Both the position numbers and the translations under genes were made by a program. A stretch of 64,000 bases of DNA from Charina bottae (lineage: Eukaryota > Chordata > Lepidosauria > Squamata > Charinaidae): NCBI GenBank assembly GCA_023362775.1, contig JALMGJ010000001.1, positions 88,724,501 through 88,788,500 of the forward strand. The letters run 5' to 3'. The notes under the pieces are model-generated. The model had not been told where the DNA came from. It saw only the letters and a program-made list of their open reading frames with translations, and made no database searches. Shown in pieces: positions 13,540-27,200 of the stretch (position 1 is the first letter of the stretch; each line of letters begins with the position of its first letter).

Positions 13540-13720
13540 CCTGTCTTTTCCTGCCAAATCAAGCCACTGGAGGTGGCTTTCGGCTGCCGAGACTGAGGAG
13601 AGGATGTGTCCAGCTCTGTTTCCTGGCTGATAACAGTCGCCGGCCCCTCCAACCGGATGTTATGCGTCCTGGGGCTACCTTTATATTTAAGCAAAGGGAT
13701 GAAGAAAAATCACGAACTGT
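13540..13720. promoter_or_regulatory. Candidate enhancer: clustered GATA, ETS and MEF2-like motifs
   Basis: Within about 80 bp lie GCTGATAACA (GATA-type), CAACCGGATGTTATG (ETS-type CCGGAT) and CTTTATATTTAAG (MEF2-like). The stretch is locally GC- and CpG-richer than the surrounding AT-rich DNA. GATA plus ETS clusters are typical of endothelial enhancers, and SOX7 is an endothelial gene about 9 kb away. That functional link is inference only; no conservation evidence was available. Confidence 0.25.
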
Positions 13721-15883
13721 TTATACTTAAAGAAAAATAACATGCCGTTTTCTTGCTCTCTGTGAACACATATAGTAGATGGCTCCCTGAAAGAATAACA
13801 TAATGAAAATACAGTGTCCCGCATCCCATAGTGGACATCATATTTGAGGGGTGGGGGGCTAGAATACCCAATATCAATTGCAGCCTTTTTTCTTTTTATT
13901 TCGGACCCCTGTGCCTCATTTCCTTTTGCTTGCTTCTTCGCCTGCTGGAAGGGTACCTAAGGCAGGGGCCATCCCTGAAATAACTTTCCCTCAGAGCTAA
14001 TTTTATGTGTATAGACACTGTCTTACTGTATAGACCTGCCTTTTATCAGAAAAGAAGCCAAGGGTGATCACAATATATACAAAGCAAGACTATAAAAACC
14101 AGCTTTTAAGAAATACATCATCATCGCTACTGCTAGTGTAAAAAGGCAACTTTCGGGTGCCCATTCCTTAAAGGTAATTTACTGAGGCTGAAAATAGAGC
14201 GCTCATGCCTGGCAAAAGGCATTTTGCTGCTTGAGATGGAGATGGACAAAACAGCAGTCCTCTTTATTCCACAAACACAAGCTGACTGGGCAGGTGGTTG
14301 ACTCTTACTTCAGTTTCGGCAGCAGGACAGCACTCTTTGCTATGCTATATTGAATTTATTTTTATTTCAATGTTATATGCAAATAATATTCATAGTACTA
14401 GTAGTGATCAAATCTAAATTGGATTTAATTTAAATACAATTAAAATTAATTAAACTGAGTTAATATGATTGCTCCTCATGGGCTTAATAACGTCTCCTAT
14501 CATGTTCAAGATTACAGTTTGGTGACCCATACATACCAACTATGGTGGCATCATAGCCTTCCACTTCTGAAAGGCCATGGAAAGCTGCTGCCTTAACTTT
14601 TAGGATTTCTTTACAGAAGGTGCTGAGAGATTCTAGGTCTGCAGTCTCACTTTGTATATTTAAAATATAGTGGAGAGAGGGGATTAGAATAGAAATAAAA
14701 ACTAAGCTAGGGAAGACTGACTTGAAGCATGCCATTGTAAAGAACTGTCCTCTTGCGGTTAAATTCCTAGAGGAAAATGCTTCCCTCTGAATATGTCTCA
14801 TGTCTATGAGCGATGCTGTCTAAATCACAGAGGTTACTATTAATTGGCAGCACAAGCATACAGTAGCTTTGAGGAGGCCATTTTGTTTTAATGTGGTCCC
14901 ATAAGACTAGGACTTCTTTCATCTCAGATGTCTTCACCATCTTGTCCTTTTCCCACCCAGGCCTTTTCCTTTCATTTATAGTAATTTCTCAAGGTTTACT
15001 GTGTTGCAACAAATTTCTGAGAGCACTGAGCCAATCAGGACATTGGTCTTGTTATTATGGTCTCCTTCAGGAAGGAAATTCCATTATCTGCTTAGATGAT
15101 GGGTATGACCCCAAATAATACTTGATCTTCCCTTAAAGCCTTAGAGAGAGTGCATGTAAGCCTAAAATGAAGACAGCTGAGAAACCTAAAAGCAACTGGA
15201 GGGTGGAACCCTGAAACTGAACTGCATTCCTGTTTAATTTGTTGATGAAAGATCAAAACCAAGAGATCCCCAAAGAGGAAGTGTCTGGCAGGAGAACAGG
15301 GCAAATGCTATCTTGACAGCCATTGCTTTGGCTTAAAATATCCAAACTGAAAAATAAATACAAATTATTCACTCTCCTACCAATTGTATTATACTTATTT
15401 GGATCTTAAAATGATGCTTGAACGTTCAGGATTACAACATATACAAACCACTGGCCTGATGCAGGTAACTAAACTTGCGTGTGTATGCTGCTGGATATAA
15501 GAATGTGGTCTTCTGTGCATATGGCATGGCTTCAAATAAATTTCCCCACCCAACATGGGGCACTATCCGTGCAAAGGCCCAAAGGAAAGTTTCTTCACAG
15601 GCACAGAGTAGGTCACTGGATTCCACTGCTAAGCAATGCTTGCTGATACTCAGATACTGACACATTTACTAATGTCAATTTGAGTTTGTTTGCCTATTTC
15701 TATCCTCTGTAGATAAAAAGACTTAAGTTTTGTTCTCCTGAGATGGTAATCTATTTCTAAATTATGTCATTTAAACTAAGGGAAGTAGAAGTTTCAAATA
15801 ATGGGTGTATGATGTGTCTCTTTCTATTCATAATGCCTCCCATAGCAAATTGAATATGTCAGTACAAGGCTATAAAAGAATCC

Positions 15884-15889
15884 TTTATT
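15884..15889 (-). terminator. C8orf74: Candidate poly(A) signal of C8orf74
   Basis: TTTATT on the plus strand is AATAAA on the minus strand, 174 nt past the C8orf74 stop codon. It is the nearest canonical hexamer I noted downstream of the gene. Confidence 0.45.
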
Positions 15890-16062
15890 TTAACATGCAG
15901 ACACCTGAGCCCTACATGCAGTCTGAGGTGGTACCACTCTGGAGAATCAGCTTGAAAGGCAAAGTAGTTAGAGTGCCTGGGATAAGAAAGTACAGTTGTA
16001 AGGAGATAAATGGATTGCTTCTTCCTTGAGGGATGCATAATAAGACAACCCCAAAGCAATCT

Positions 16063-16335
16063 TCATTTCTTTTTCTTCTTTTGCTCCTTCTTCTCCTTTT
16101 GGTCCGTGTTTTCTAAAGGTTTGTCCTGTGTCATCTTTTGAATTTTGCCTGCTTTTTTTCCTCGCAAGTCAGGACAGAATGGAGTGGGGTAAGGAGCAGG
16201 TGGATTGAGCATCAAGGTCTTTTTCTGAAGCTTTAGTTGCAAGATTTCAAAGGTAGTCTGGATCTCATGCTGAATAATATCATGCAGACTCCGAATCTGG
16301 GTTTTAATTGCTTCATTGACTAGAGATATTAGTGT
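16063..16335 (-). CDS. C8orf74: C8orf74 exon 4 (C-terminus, stop)
   Basis: The acceptor is a TTGTCTTCCAG tract with AG at 16337-16336, phase 0. The exon encodes residues 215-304, starting [11 protein letters not shown] and including [20 protein letters not shown]. It ends in a run of lysines and TGA (16065-16063). A (GATT)n microsatellite lies about 60 bp upstream of the acceptor, inside the intron. Confidence 0.88.
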   Translation of the reverse strand, partial: TLISLVNEAIKTQIRSLHDIIQHEIQTTFEILQLKLQKKTLMLNPPAPYPTPFCPDLRGKKAGKIQKMTQDKPLENTDQKEKKEQKKKKK

Positions 16336-16394
16336 CTGGAAGACAAGAGTAATATATCTGACATTTTTGATATGGTTAACAATTAATATGGTTA

Positions 16395-16448
<54 letters not shown>

Positions 16449-18205
16449 TAACAAGATTATAACCTGCTTCAATCCTAACAGACTCTGGGTGGTGAATAAC
16501 ACATAAGGAAATAGACATTACAAGAATAATATAAAAATAAAAACCACCATCACAATCAGAATTACTATGAGGGTGTCAATGTTGGGGCACATTGGAATAG
16601 TACTAGTTTTATTTGATTGCAAAAAGCAAGGACACTTGAACCACATTCACCTCCATGAGGAGAGAGGTCCAGAGAGTGGGGACTGCCACAGAATGCCTAA
16701 CATTTCCTCCACACCCTATTATGAGGAATGGGGACTCTGTTGAGATTCTCTCTAGATGATCAGACTGGGCAGGGAAATTCACTTCTGGCAAAACATTGCC
16801 TAATGTATTCTGGTGCTATACCATATAAGGCTTTATTGAGGAGACTTGAGTATAAAAGCGTTTGAGAAGGGATGCGCAATTTATAATGTCTTGCTAAATC
16901 ATTAGAACCTTATTGGTCCTTTGATTAGATAAAAAAAAATTTCCCCTCCATTTAGAAGGATGGACTTCTAAACCAGTTACTTTCAAACCATCATAATTCA
17001 TCACCTGGTAAATAGTTACCTGATTCTCTGAAGCCCAGTGGAAGGATAACAGAAGAACTTGGCCAAGGAAGAAGTCATAGCTATACCAACAGCAATTCCA
17101 TTTGCTGGATTTTGTCTGCCCTGCTCATGTATACAAGGAGTGGGAAGGGGTGTCTAATTCTAAACTCAAAAGATGTGTAGGATGAGACTTCAACTTGACC
17201 TTCTTAAATTGCTTATAGCTTTTCAGTGAGGTGAAAGCAAAATGACTAAGGCCATTTCCTCATTAGTGAGTATATAATATTTTATAGCATTGCTTAATTA
17301 TCTTTGGGGTATACACAGCATATGATTGTTTTCATATATCAGCACACCAATGGTTGAAGAATACTACAACTTACTAGTGAGAAAGCATGGGTAGCTTCCT
17401 ATCTACCTAATTTTATTTTATGTATCCATTAATCTTTGTTTAAGTGGAGATGAGACAGCCAGCTGAAAACCAAATGGCCAGCCTCCCGTATCATCTTTAT
17501 TTGCATGAATGCTTCTGGGCCCCACTTAATCCTTACAGGCATAAGTAGACAATAAAAATAGTAGGGAGCTGTAGTCTAGAAATTTCTTTAAAAATGTATG
17601 CACCCCCCTAAGAAAAAGATTAAAGGCATGCTAAAGTAACAGGAGGATAAAGTAATTTGGAAGGATAGAGGAAGCAGCGAGGTGGTAAATTCATGTTTTA
17701 CAATGGATCACACACTAACCGGAGAGCCAAAGACATTAGCCTCCAAGGAGGACTAAGTGTGGTGGATTTTGGCGGTGCCGCTGGTTCTCAGGAAGGAGGG
17801 AGCACATTCCAAGGAGATAAGCGGACGTCCGGGGAGCGAGGGTGGAAAAACAAAGAGGTTCAGGATAGCCCCGCCCTAGAGTCTCCCAGATTATTTCCCC
17901 TTAGGTTAGTTAGAGTAGCTTGAGTCTGGCAAGTTTCTGTCTGTATGGTATGAGCAAATAAAGAACTGGAGTTTGAATGTACTGACTCTTTGTTGTTCTG
18001 CCCGGGACCCACCTGGCAGAATAGCAGGAGGGGCATTCAAACACAGCAGGGTGCTATAATCACATTTTGGAGTGTGTACTATGACATACATTGCCATGGA
18101 ATGAGAAGGGGTCCATTTGCCAGCTGAGGCTGGAGTCCTATTTAGTCCTGTTTTGGTCCTCAGGCCTGGCATTAGCCTCAGTGACTAGGTAGGTAGGTGT
18201 GTACA

Positions 18206-18238
<33 letters not shown>

Positions 18239-21200
18239 CTGCTGAAGGGTGGGGCTTGGGAACATAATTTCAATCTGAGTATAAAGCTGGGAAGGAGCCA
18301 ACAAAACAGTGTGGGGACCCAGGATATCATTTAGGTCAGGGTGGCAGCTGGCAATATGTGTGAATGATCCTTGTCAAAAGAAGCCAACAGGCAGATGTGG
18401 TAACATTCCTTTAGTCCGTTCCCAGAAGCTGTTTTGTTTAGAGGAGATCCATCAGACCTAGAAGCCCTCAGTGATGATGGGCCAAATCTAGGATTGGCAG
18501 AGAATTGGGAATAGCAAAAGTTGGGTTTCTTCTCTACATAAAGAGCAGTACTGAACAAAAAAATGCTCAGGGACTTATATCCCAGCAATCTCTGCTTGAG
18601 TTCAAAAGGTGATATTCTCTCTGTTCATTTGAATGTACTTGCCATTGCTGGCAGCTCAATGAAACACAAATGCATAAGCATTAATGGGCCATTCATTTCA
18701 CTCCACAGATGGGCTGACAAGTAAAAAAAATGCCTCTCACTTCCCTAAACAATATGCTACAGGGCAGAAAAGAACCAGAAAAGCAAGCCCAGGCAGGTGG
18801 GAATTGTCAATCTGGAACGTGATTAACTCGTCAGAGCGTGATTATGCAAATCAAAGATAGAGAAGAAACAGAATGTTTTGGAGGAGGCAACCAAAGTCAT
18901 AATCCTGATGTGCTGTCAATCTACAGTGTGAACTGCATGTTCTGAAATCTTCAGGGCAAAATAAACAGTGCAAACTGTAATCAATAAGGCAAACAGAAGG
19001 TTTAGGAGCCATAGAGAAATAACAATATTGCTCTTCCCCAACTAGATGTTGTGTAGGTGTGTTGGATTTCAACTTGCATTATTTCCTGCCAACCATGTTA
19101 TTTTACTGAACAAGTAGATGAGCATAAACTGTTCAACTTCTCCAGCTCTTTCTAGGTCATAGGGATGACATGATGTCCTCCTATAGGTAGCTAACCAGCT
19201 CTTCTTGACCTGAGAAGTGGGCTTGTGGGTCAGTTGGCTGCTGAGGTGAACAAAATAGCTGGATTCACACATGTGCTTTATCTGGTTGCTTAATTAATTC
19301 ATTTTCTGCATTTGCACAATATATCGATTCATTAACTAACCAAACAAGCTGGGTTTGCACAACATGCTAAGCCAGAAAAAGCCAACCAAGATTAAAACTG
19401 ACCAAAATTTATATAGTTTGTGAATGCAGCCACACCATTACTGGCTGTTAAGCATGTTTCATGAACACTGCCAATGTGTGATTACCAGAGTAATAGATGA
19501 AGGAACAGAGAGTGAGGGAGAGGCAGAGCCTTTGAAGACATTTTGAGGGCAAGCGGCAAGACTTTGGAAATGAGAGTCAGGCCGAAAGCTTCCATTTTTG
19601 TTACTAAATTTTGTGTTACATAAGAAAAGAAGAGCCGCCACCAAATCCAGTGTCCTAACCCTGATAGGAGTCAGACATATTCTCAAAAACCACAAGCAAA
19701 ACAAGAAAGCAAGAGTGGCAGTGAAGGGATACAGAAATATCTGTGGACTGCTATCTTAAATTCATCTGGATTTTTGCAACCCAGATATGGTAGCTCTTAG
19801 TTTATTTCCCTTCCCTCCAAACAGGTATTCAACAGCAAAAGGCCTTTGACACTGAATGTTCAATTTATCACATTCATTCTCCTCCTCCATGAACTTGTTT
19901 TGTTCCCTTTTAAAAGCATCCACTGGCTGTTGCCATATCCAGCAGAAACAAGTCCACAGGTGAATCAAGTGCTCTGCTAAGAAGTGCATTCTTTGATCTG
20001 TGTTCCCGTTGCAAGGGGCAGAAAAATGTTTCTTGCGTTGTAAATTCTCTATAAATCATGCATGTTATAAACCTCTATTGCAATGTTTCTCAACCTTGGC
20101 AACTTTAAGATGTGTGGACTTCAATTCCCAGAATTCCCCAGCCAGCCATGGTGGCTGGGGAATTTTGGGAACTGAAGTCCACACATCTTAAAGTTGCCAA
20201 GGTTGAGAAACACTGTCTTAGACTCTGAAAACTAGAACTCTTTCTACTTTATGGCAAGCATTTGACATGTTCTAAGAACCAAGCACAGGATCTGTTCTAC
20301 AAGCATGACTTTAGTTTTTGATGCTGTAAGTGGGACCTCATCCATGCTCCTTTGCAGGATGCTCCATTCTCTCCCTCCCCAGCAAATAAATACTCAGCAT
20401 TCTGTGACTATGGCCGAGCTTATCTGATGTTCCCTGGGCTCTTCTGGACTGTTTTCTTCTCTTAAATGTTTTGGGGGTCTTGCCCAGCATGCTCATACTC
20501 CCCTTGTATCTCTCAACAGCAACATTTTGTTCTCACCAGTTAAGTTCACTACTGAAGTTAGTGAACATTTCTACCCTGAGACACTCCATTCTTTATAGCT
20601 CTGGAAGAAGGCTAGATCATCTAAGATAAAGAATCTACAGCCACGGTGCCCAGTGTGGACCCTCTGGACATCACTTCTACTTTGGGAATCAATAGTCTCC
20701 ATGCCCCAGCTCACTTTATGATTTGGCAATTCCTAACCCCCATTCCATGGCAACCCCAGTGCCTATAATACGCTTTCAACATTTCAAATGTGCCCACCGG
20801 TCAAAAGTTGAGAATCCTTGATGGCTAGGCCCATACCAAACCAATGTTTCTTAGAAGAGATTAAATGAAATCCAGTGATGGTAATTTACCTGTTACCTAT
20901 GTATAATACACTGTGCTAAATTAACAATATCATAGAAAATGCTACATTCTTCATTTACCTCTGTGTTAAGGTTCTGTGTTTGCCTTCTGACCTTTTGGTA
21001 TACTTCCTTGAGCAGATTTTCCCGCTCTGCATGTAAAGTTTCTCGGATATGCAATATATTGGCCCGTTTTTCTTCTTCAGCTGTACAGAGGGCAGCTAAC
21101 TGCTGCTGGTACTTCCACAGTTCAATATCCATGCCTTCAGTCAAAGGGGGAGGCCTGGGGGGAGCACAGACCTCAAGAATGGCAAATGTCTGATTGTGGT

Positions 21201-24200
21201 CTCTTTCCCGAGTCAGCACAAACTGGTACAGCCAATAATGCTTGAGGAATGTGTTCAAGAAATAATCATACACAACAGACTGCTGGAAAGAGGAGAGCTG
21301 CACCTGAAAGGCAGTCAGTTTCTCTTGAAGGATTCTGATGGCCTGTAACATGGGCAAACCTGAAAGGAGAAAAAAGAAGAGCAATAATACATATACATTT
21401 GACAAATAAATAAATAAACAAAAATACAACTTTTGGAGTTCCTCCCCGCTAGTTCATTCAACCCACAAAGGGAGAGAGAAGCATTTCCAAATGCTGAAAG
21501 GCTCTGACCATGTCAATAGCTATCCTTAACTCAATCTTATCCATTTATTTTCCAGCCAAATGTTAAGTCTTTTGGTTCCAGGTAAAATACCAGGACCTGC
21601 TAAAAATGAAGAGGAGAGGGGAGGAATAGAGACCCTGGTTTGCACAAAGCTGAACTGTGCAAAACAAAAATGGAGTCCGGGATAGAGGCCATAGGTTCTT
21701 CTTCACTACAACAGCTTTATTTGGGCATCTCTCTCTCCAGCAGGTCATATAGAAAAAGAGGAAGGGAAACAACAGCAGAGGGGAAATGCAAAAAAAAAAA
21801 AAAAAGGCACATCCATCTATGAAGACAGCACTATTGATTGTGGCAGGGTATGCATTCAATAAGTAAGTAGGTAAGTAAACAAACAAACAAATAAATAAAA
21901 TCCTTCACTCTGGGTCATGTGACCAGGAAGAGGGAGCAGGCATTCTGAGCCATTGCTCAGCTGCCTCACCCACAGGGGTGTGTTGGGGACAATTTTTCCG
22001 ACATTTTTCTCCACAACCTCAAGCTAGATGAGGCCCATCTTTAAGCTCAATCTTTCTTTTGCCAGCTTCTCTCCCCTCCATCCTAAATTTGGTCCCGTTC
22101 TGTCACCATATGGAGAGATATTTGGTTAACCAACGAATCCTGAGCCCTTTAATTACTTTCCAACATTCCACTGGGCTCAAAAGAATAAAAAGTAATGGTG
22201 GGATCTAGACAAAAATGGATTTTAATTCATGTATTTTGTGTTTGAATATATTTATTTTATATCACCAGCCAGGAATTTAATAATTCCCCTTGTCTGCCAT
22301 ATTAAAACTCCAATTCATAACAACTTTTGAACATAGTCTGGTGTGTGGGGGGGTATACCCTCAAAGAAGGGGCATATGCAGCTTTACAGCACTAAGCCAT
22401 GCACCTCAAACAACTCTTGTTCCCTTTTTGGGAACAGTTCAAACTACTGATATATGCCTTTGAAGTCCTAAAAAGTACATTTTATTAGGATCATCTGCTC
22501 TGATCAAACTAACCTGCCTACATCCTAAGACACATTGAAGACCTTCTACCTGTTTAGATCCAGTGTAATTCTTTCTTTCTTTCAACTTTATATGGCCATC
22601 TACTCAACACATGACTCTGGGTGGCTAAGAATCCATTTCTAACATCAACACGAAAGAAAAACAATGTAAAAAACCGTTAAAAACAATACAATGTGCTCAG
22701 AGCAATTCAAAAACACACCATCAGGAACATCAAGACAGGTTCACCAACACCTGGCCCAGTGCCTGCAGCAATAATGAGGCTCACAGTGCCTTCCAAAAGG
22801 CCAGTAGGGTTGGGCTATTTGAATCTCTATGTTGTTCAATGGGGGTTGGGGAGTGTCACAATAGAGAAGACACATTTCCTGGGTCCCATTAGATGGCATT
22901 GTTTAATACAGGAGACCTGTAGCATGCCCATCCTCGGTCATATCTCATAAAATGACCAGAATGATTGGAGACAGGCAGTCCCACAAACAACATGGACGAA
23001 TACCATGCAGAGCTTTATAGGTTATAACCAGCACCTTGAAGTCCACTCAGAAGCCCACTGGAAGCTAGTGCAGTTTGCAAAGTAGAGATGTTCCATGGGT
23101 GTACTGAGGCATGTTCATAAGTGCCCACATTTCTGCATTCTGAACCAGCAGTAGCTTCCAAATGGCTTTCAAAGGCAGCCCCATGTAGAGTGTATTGTAC
23201 CTCGAGATGAGAAGTGACCAAAGCATGAGTAATAGTGAGTAAGTCCTGCTGGTCTAGGAATGGGTGCAATTGGTGCACAAGATGAATCTCCGTGAAGGCT
23301 CTCCTAGTCATGGCTGCCACCTGCTCCTCAAGCAGGAGCTGAGAATTTGGGAGGACTCCCAAATTGCATACCTCTGTCTACTGCATTCAGAACCAAAGAT
23401 GTTAAGTCCTGAGATCCAGATCTATATAACTATATAGTGGTTACAGTATGTTGCTGGACTTGGAGTGAGATGCATGAGACAAGCCCCAGCCAAGAAGTGA
23501 AAGAGGACAAATAATAACTTTCTAGCTGTGCCCATAGAAGGCTTTAGGAAGTCTTGCATAACCCCCACAAGGAAACAGAGATCAATGTGTAAGTCCAATG
23601 ACAGAGCTGAAAATCAGGAAAGTTAAAGCCCTATCATGAAAAAGAAGTAATAATTTAGATAAAGAAAACCTGGATATTTGTCCATTCCATACAAACTTTC
23701 TCAATATTTTATAAATATGTTTAAAATACCTGGCAGGTGGTAATATAAGCATTCCTCTAAGAATATATATCTATCTTGAGGTAACATTCATTTTAACAAA
23801 GTTGATTCTTCCCCACAGACTCAGGGATTCTTAACCAGCCATTAATAAGATGGTTAAGATAAACAGTTCAAAATATTTGCCTCTACAAATGAGGAAGTGT
23901 TTCTTGGAATATAATATTTAAAACAATTCAAACAAGATGCATTTTTAAATTATTATTATTAAACTTATATGGCCGCCCAACTCACGGTGACTCTGGGCAG
24001 CTTACAAAAATAAAACCCCAAATACAAAACCCACTACACCCCCACCCCCTGGCAGCAACAATAGATTCAAACGAATGTATTTGTTCAAACACATTCAAAT
24101 GAATTTCCCCATTATTTACAAATTTCCACAGATACTTAGAACCTATAAGTAGTACAGTAGACTTATTCCAATTACTTGAATAACTGGATATCTTACCAAA

Positions 24201-27200
24201 CTGTTGTATTATATCCATAAATAGAACACTGACAGTTATCAGTACAACATAAAAGTATTACTAGTATATAATAACAAATTGTGTTCAGTGTCAGCCAACA
24301 TCTAAAGCAGTCTTCCAATATTTAATAAAACAGCTAGAGGTTCCAAAGACAAATTAAATACAGGTAGTCCTCGCTTAACAACCATTTGTTTAGTGACAGT
24401 TTGGACTTATGACAGTGCTGGAAAAACCAACTTATGACCTGTCCTCACACTTACGACCATCACAGTATCCCCGCGGTCACATGATCACAATTTGGGCGCT
24501 TGGCAACCTGTTCACATTTATGACTGTTGCAGCATCCTGTGATCATGTGATCGCCATTTTCGACCTTCCCGGTGGCTTCTGGCAAGCAAAATCAATGGGG
24601 AACCACGTGTTTCGCTTAATGACCACATGGTTCGTTTAATGCCTGCGATGATTCACTTAACAACTGATGCAAAAAAGGTTGTAAAATCAGGTTGGATTCA
24701 CTTAATGACCATTTTGCTTAGCAACCGAAATTCTGGTCCCAATTGTGGTCATTAAGCGAGGACTACCTGTATGAGAGGAGATAATTGTCAGGGTTCATGT
24801 CCATGAATCCTGCCATTAGAATTAAGCATAGCATAGTGCTTGCAGAGTAGTTGTGAGGGGGGATGGCAGTTGAGTGTTATGTCTGCTGGTGGAAGCTAGA
24901 GACAGCTTGGCCAAGGTCACGCACCTGCAACGAAGTGGAGATGGGACCGTTTTGCTTCATGAGATCATCGTTGGTGAATTGGCGTGCAAGGGGGAAGTTA
25001 AGAGGGAATAGGTTGGCGGGAATCAGCATTCAAGTCTTTAGGAGTGCTTCAATGAACATGTATCCTGAATAAAGCTTTATCTGCATTTCACTGAACTGCA
25101 TGGAGAAGTGTTTATTGGGACATTGTTGTTGAGATCATCACAGAAAGACTTGAATCTACAATCCAGTCGGTTTATCCTGAGGTTACAACTGGTAACTCCA
25201 ATTAGTGCCTCCTGAGTGAGAATCGACTCGTCCAAGCAATTTCAGCATGGAAGAATCTATGGAATGTTTCCAGGCGGGGGAAGAAGAGCAACCAGGCACT
25301 TCTTCAGGTTTGGAAGTAATTCCCAAGGAAGAAAAAGTACGGCTGCTGAACCCGAAGTGGGCAAGAAAAAAACCTCCAAGAAGGGGCCTCGACGGAGTGG
25401 AGTAGAGGCTGCCGAACTAGCCATGGCACGCACCCCCAGAGTGGGAGCAGAATGGTCCGTGGGAATTGGAGGCGGCATCCAGGCTGGGATGGGAAAACGC
25501 ATGGCTAAACCCCAAGTGACCCAGTCCCAGAGGATGGCTTCACTGGAAGCGAAGACTGCACGTATTGATTTTGAAATAGAGACAATTAGCCATCAACTGC
25601 AAACCCTTATTCAATCCGTGCAGCAACTGGCACTGGCTCCAAAGCAGGAAGGGGCCCCAGGGGTGGATTTACAACCTAAATTGATGACCACGGCAGCAGA
25701 GAGCGGCACGTCCAGTGGGGAGGAAGAAGAGGAATTTTCCGGACCTGAGATGGAGGTGCCTCAACTGCCTGTAAGTGGATTACAAAGAGGCCAAGCTAGG
25801 GTGTTCGCATTAAACAAATTGAAAATGAGATTTGATGGAGACCCAGAGAAATTGGCTTGCTTTATGACCCATGTCAGGGGTTTTATGGAGGAGTTTGAAG
25901 ATTCTTTCTTGACCGAAGAGGCCAAAGTAAGGTATGTCTCAAGTTTCTTAGGAGAGGCTGCTTTATGGCTGGTGGCGTTGCATGACTCCAAGTCCCCGGA
26001 GTTATTGACTTTTCACAGCTTTATGCTAGCCTTGCGACGAAGATTTGAGGATACGCTCTCTAAAATGTCAGCTAAGGTGCAACTGCAGCAGCTAAGCCAG
26101 GGGAACCGATCTGTTGCAGAATATGCGATGGAGTTTAAAAAGCTTATAGGTATGGTCCCCAACTGCCCTGAAGCTTTTCAGGTGGAATATTTTCAGATGG
26201 GACTGAAACCCGAGATTTTAGAGATGGCAGCGGGACGAGGTGACCCTGACACCCTGGAGGAATGGATTCAATTAGCCGGCAGAGCAGAGAGCACCCAATT
26301 AAGACTGAGATCGTACAGGAAGCTGCATAGCTCTGGGAAAACCCCTCTGGGACAGCCACCGGCGAAGAAGCCGGCCAGAGCAAATGCTTGGGAAGAAGAA
26401 AAAGAATGCAGAGCAAAAAGGGGCTTGTGCTTCAAATGTGGCAAAGAGGGGCATCACATTAGCAACTGCCCTCAAAAAACCTCTGCAGTAAAAGCAAAGC
26501 CAGACAGCCAGTTTTCCAAACCAGTTAAGCTACAACCACGCAAGGGGACAGCTCATGCGCTGGATGAAAGCAAGACGCGGGAATTGGTTGGGGGAGAGAA
26601 CGACTCCTCTGACGAAGAATTCATGCAGCTGGCGGAAAACGAGCGATGCCTGGTTTGAAGTGCGCTGGGGGCCAGGCATTTACAGATCGGCGCTCCGATC
26701 CGCTGGTGAGTGGAGATTGTCCTACCATGCAGATTAAGATAAAGCTTGAAACTTTAGATGGGAGGGATCAGAACAATTTGATGGCAATGCTGGACTCGGG
26801 GTGCTCAAGATGTTTGATGCATCCTGCCATTGTTACTGGACCGAGACTTAAGTTGCATAAATTAAAAGTTCCCATCATATTTTGTCAGTTGGATGGATCA
26901 GACATGAAAGGGGGTCCAGTGGAATATTATACAGAAGCTTTGAAAATGACTATTGGGACGCATCAAGAGACTATTAGGTTCATTGTGGCTCCCATTTCCA
27001 ATCAGCCCATAGTGTTGGGGCTTAAATGGTTGAGGGAGCGTAACCCTCAGATTGACTGGGTTTCTGGAGAAATGGAATTTGCAGATGGCTCATATTTGGG
27101 AGTTGAGCGGGAAGCTGCAGGACTTTGTGTGTTACGGGAGCTAGCTCAAGCAGCGGTGGCACCGTCAGTGTATGAGGAGGAGGGGGAGATTTTTGTAGAG

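Larger units (their letters stand above)
13001..16062. other. Intergenic DNA between SOX7 and C8orf74
   Basis: Apart from the candidate regulatory stretch near 13.6 kb and the C8orf74 poly(A) signal, I see no gene, repeat family or RNA gene here that I can name. Confidence 0.5.
16336..20958 (-). other. C8orf74: C8orf74 intron 3
   Basis: A GT-AG phase 0 intron of 4.6 kb. Besides the features listed separately ((GATT)n tract, LTR-like block near 17.7-18.0 kb, (AC)n at 18203, hAT-like palindrome at 20081), it shows no exon or RNA gene. Confidence 0.75.
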
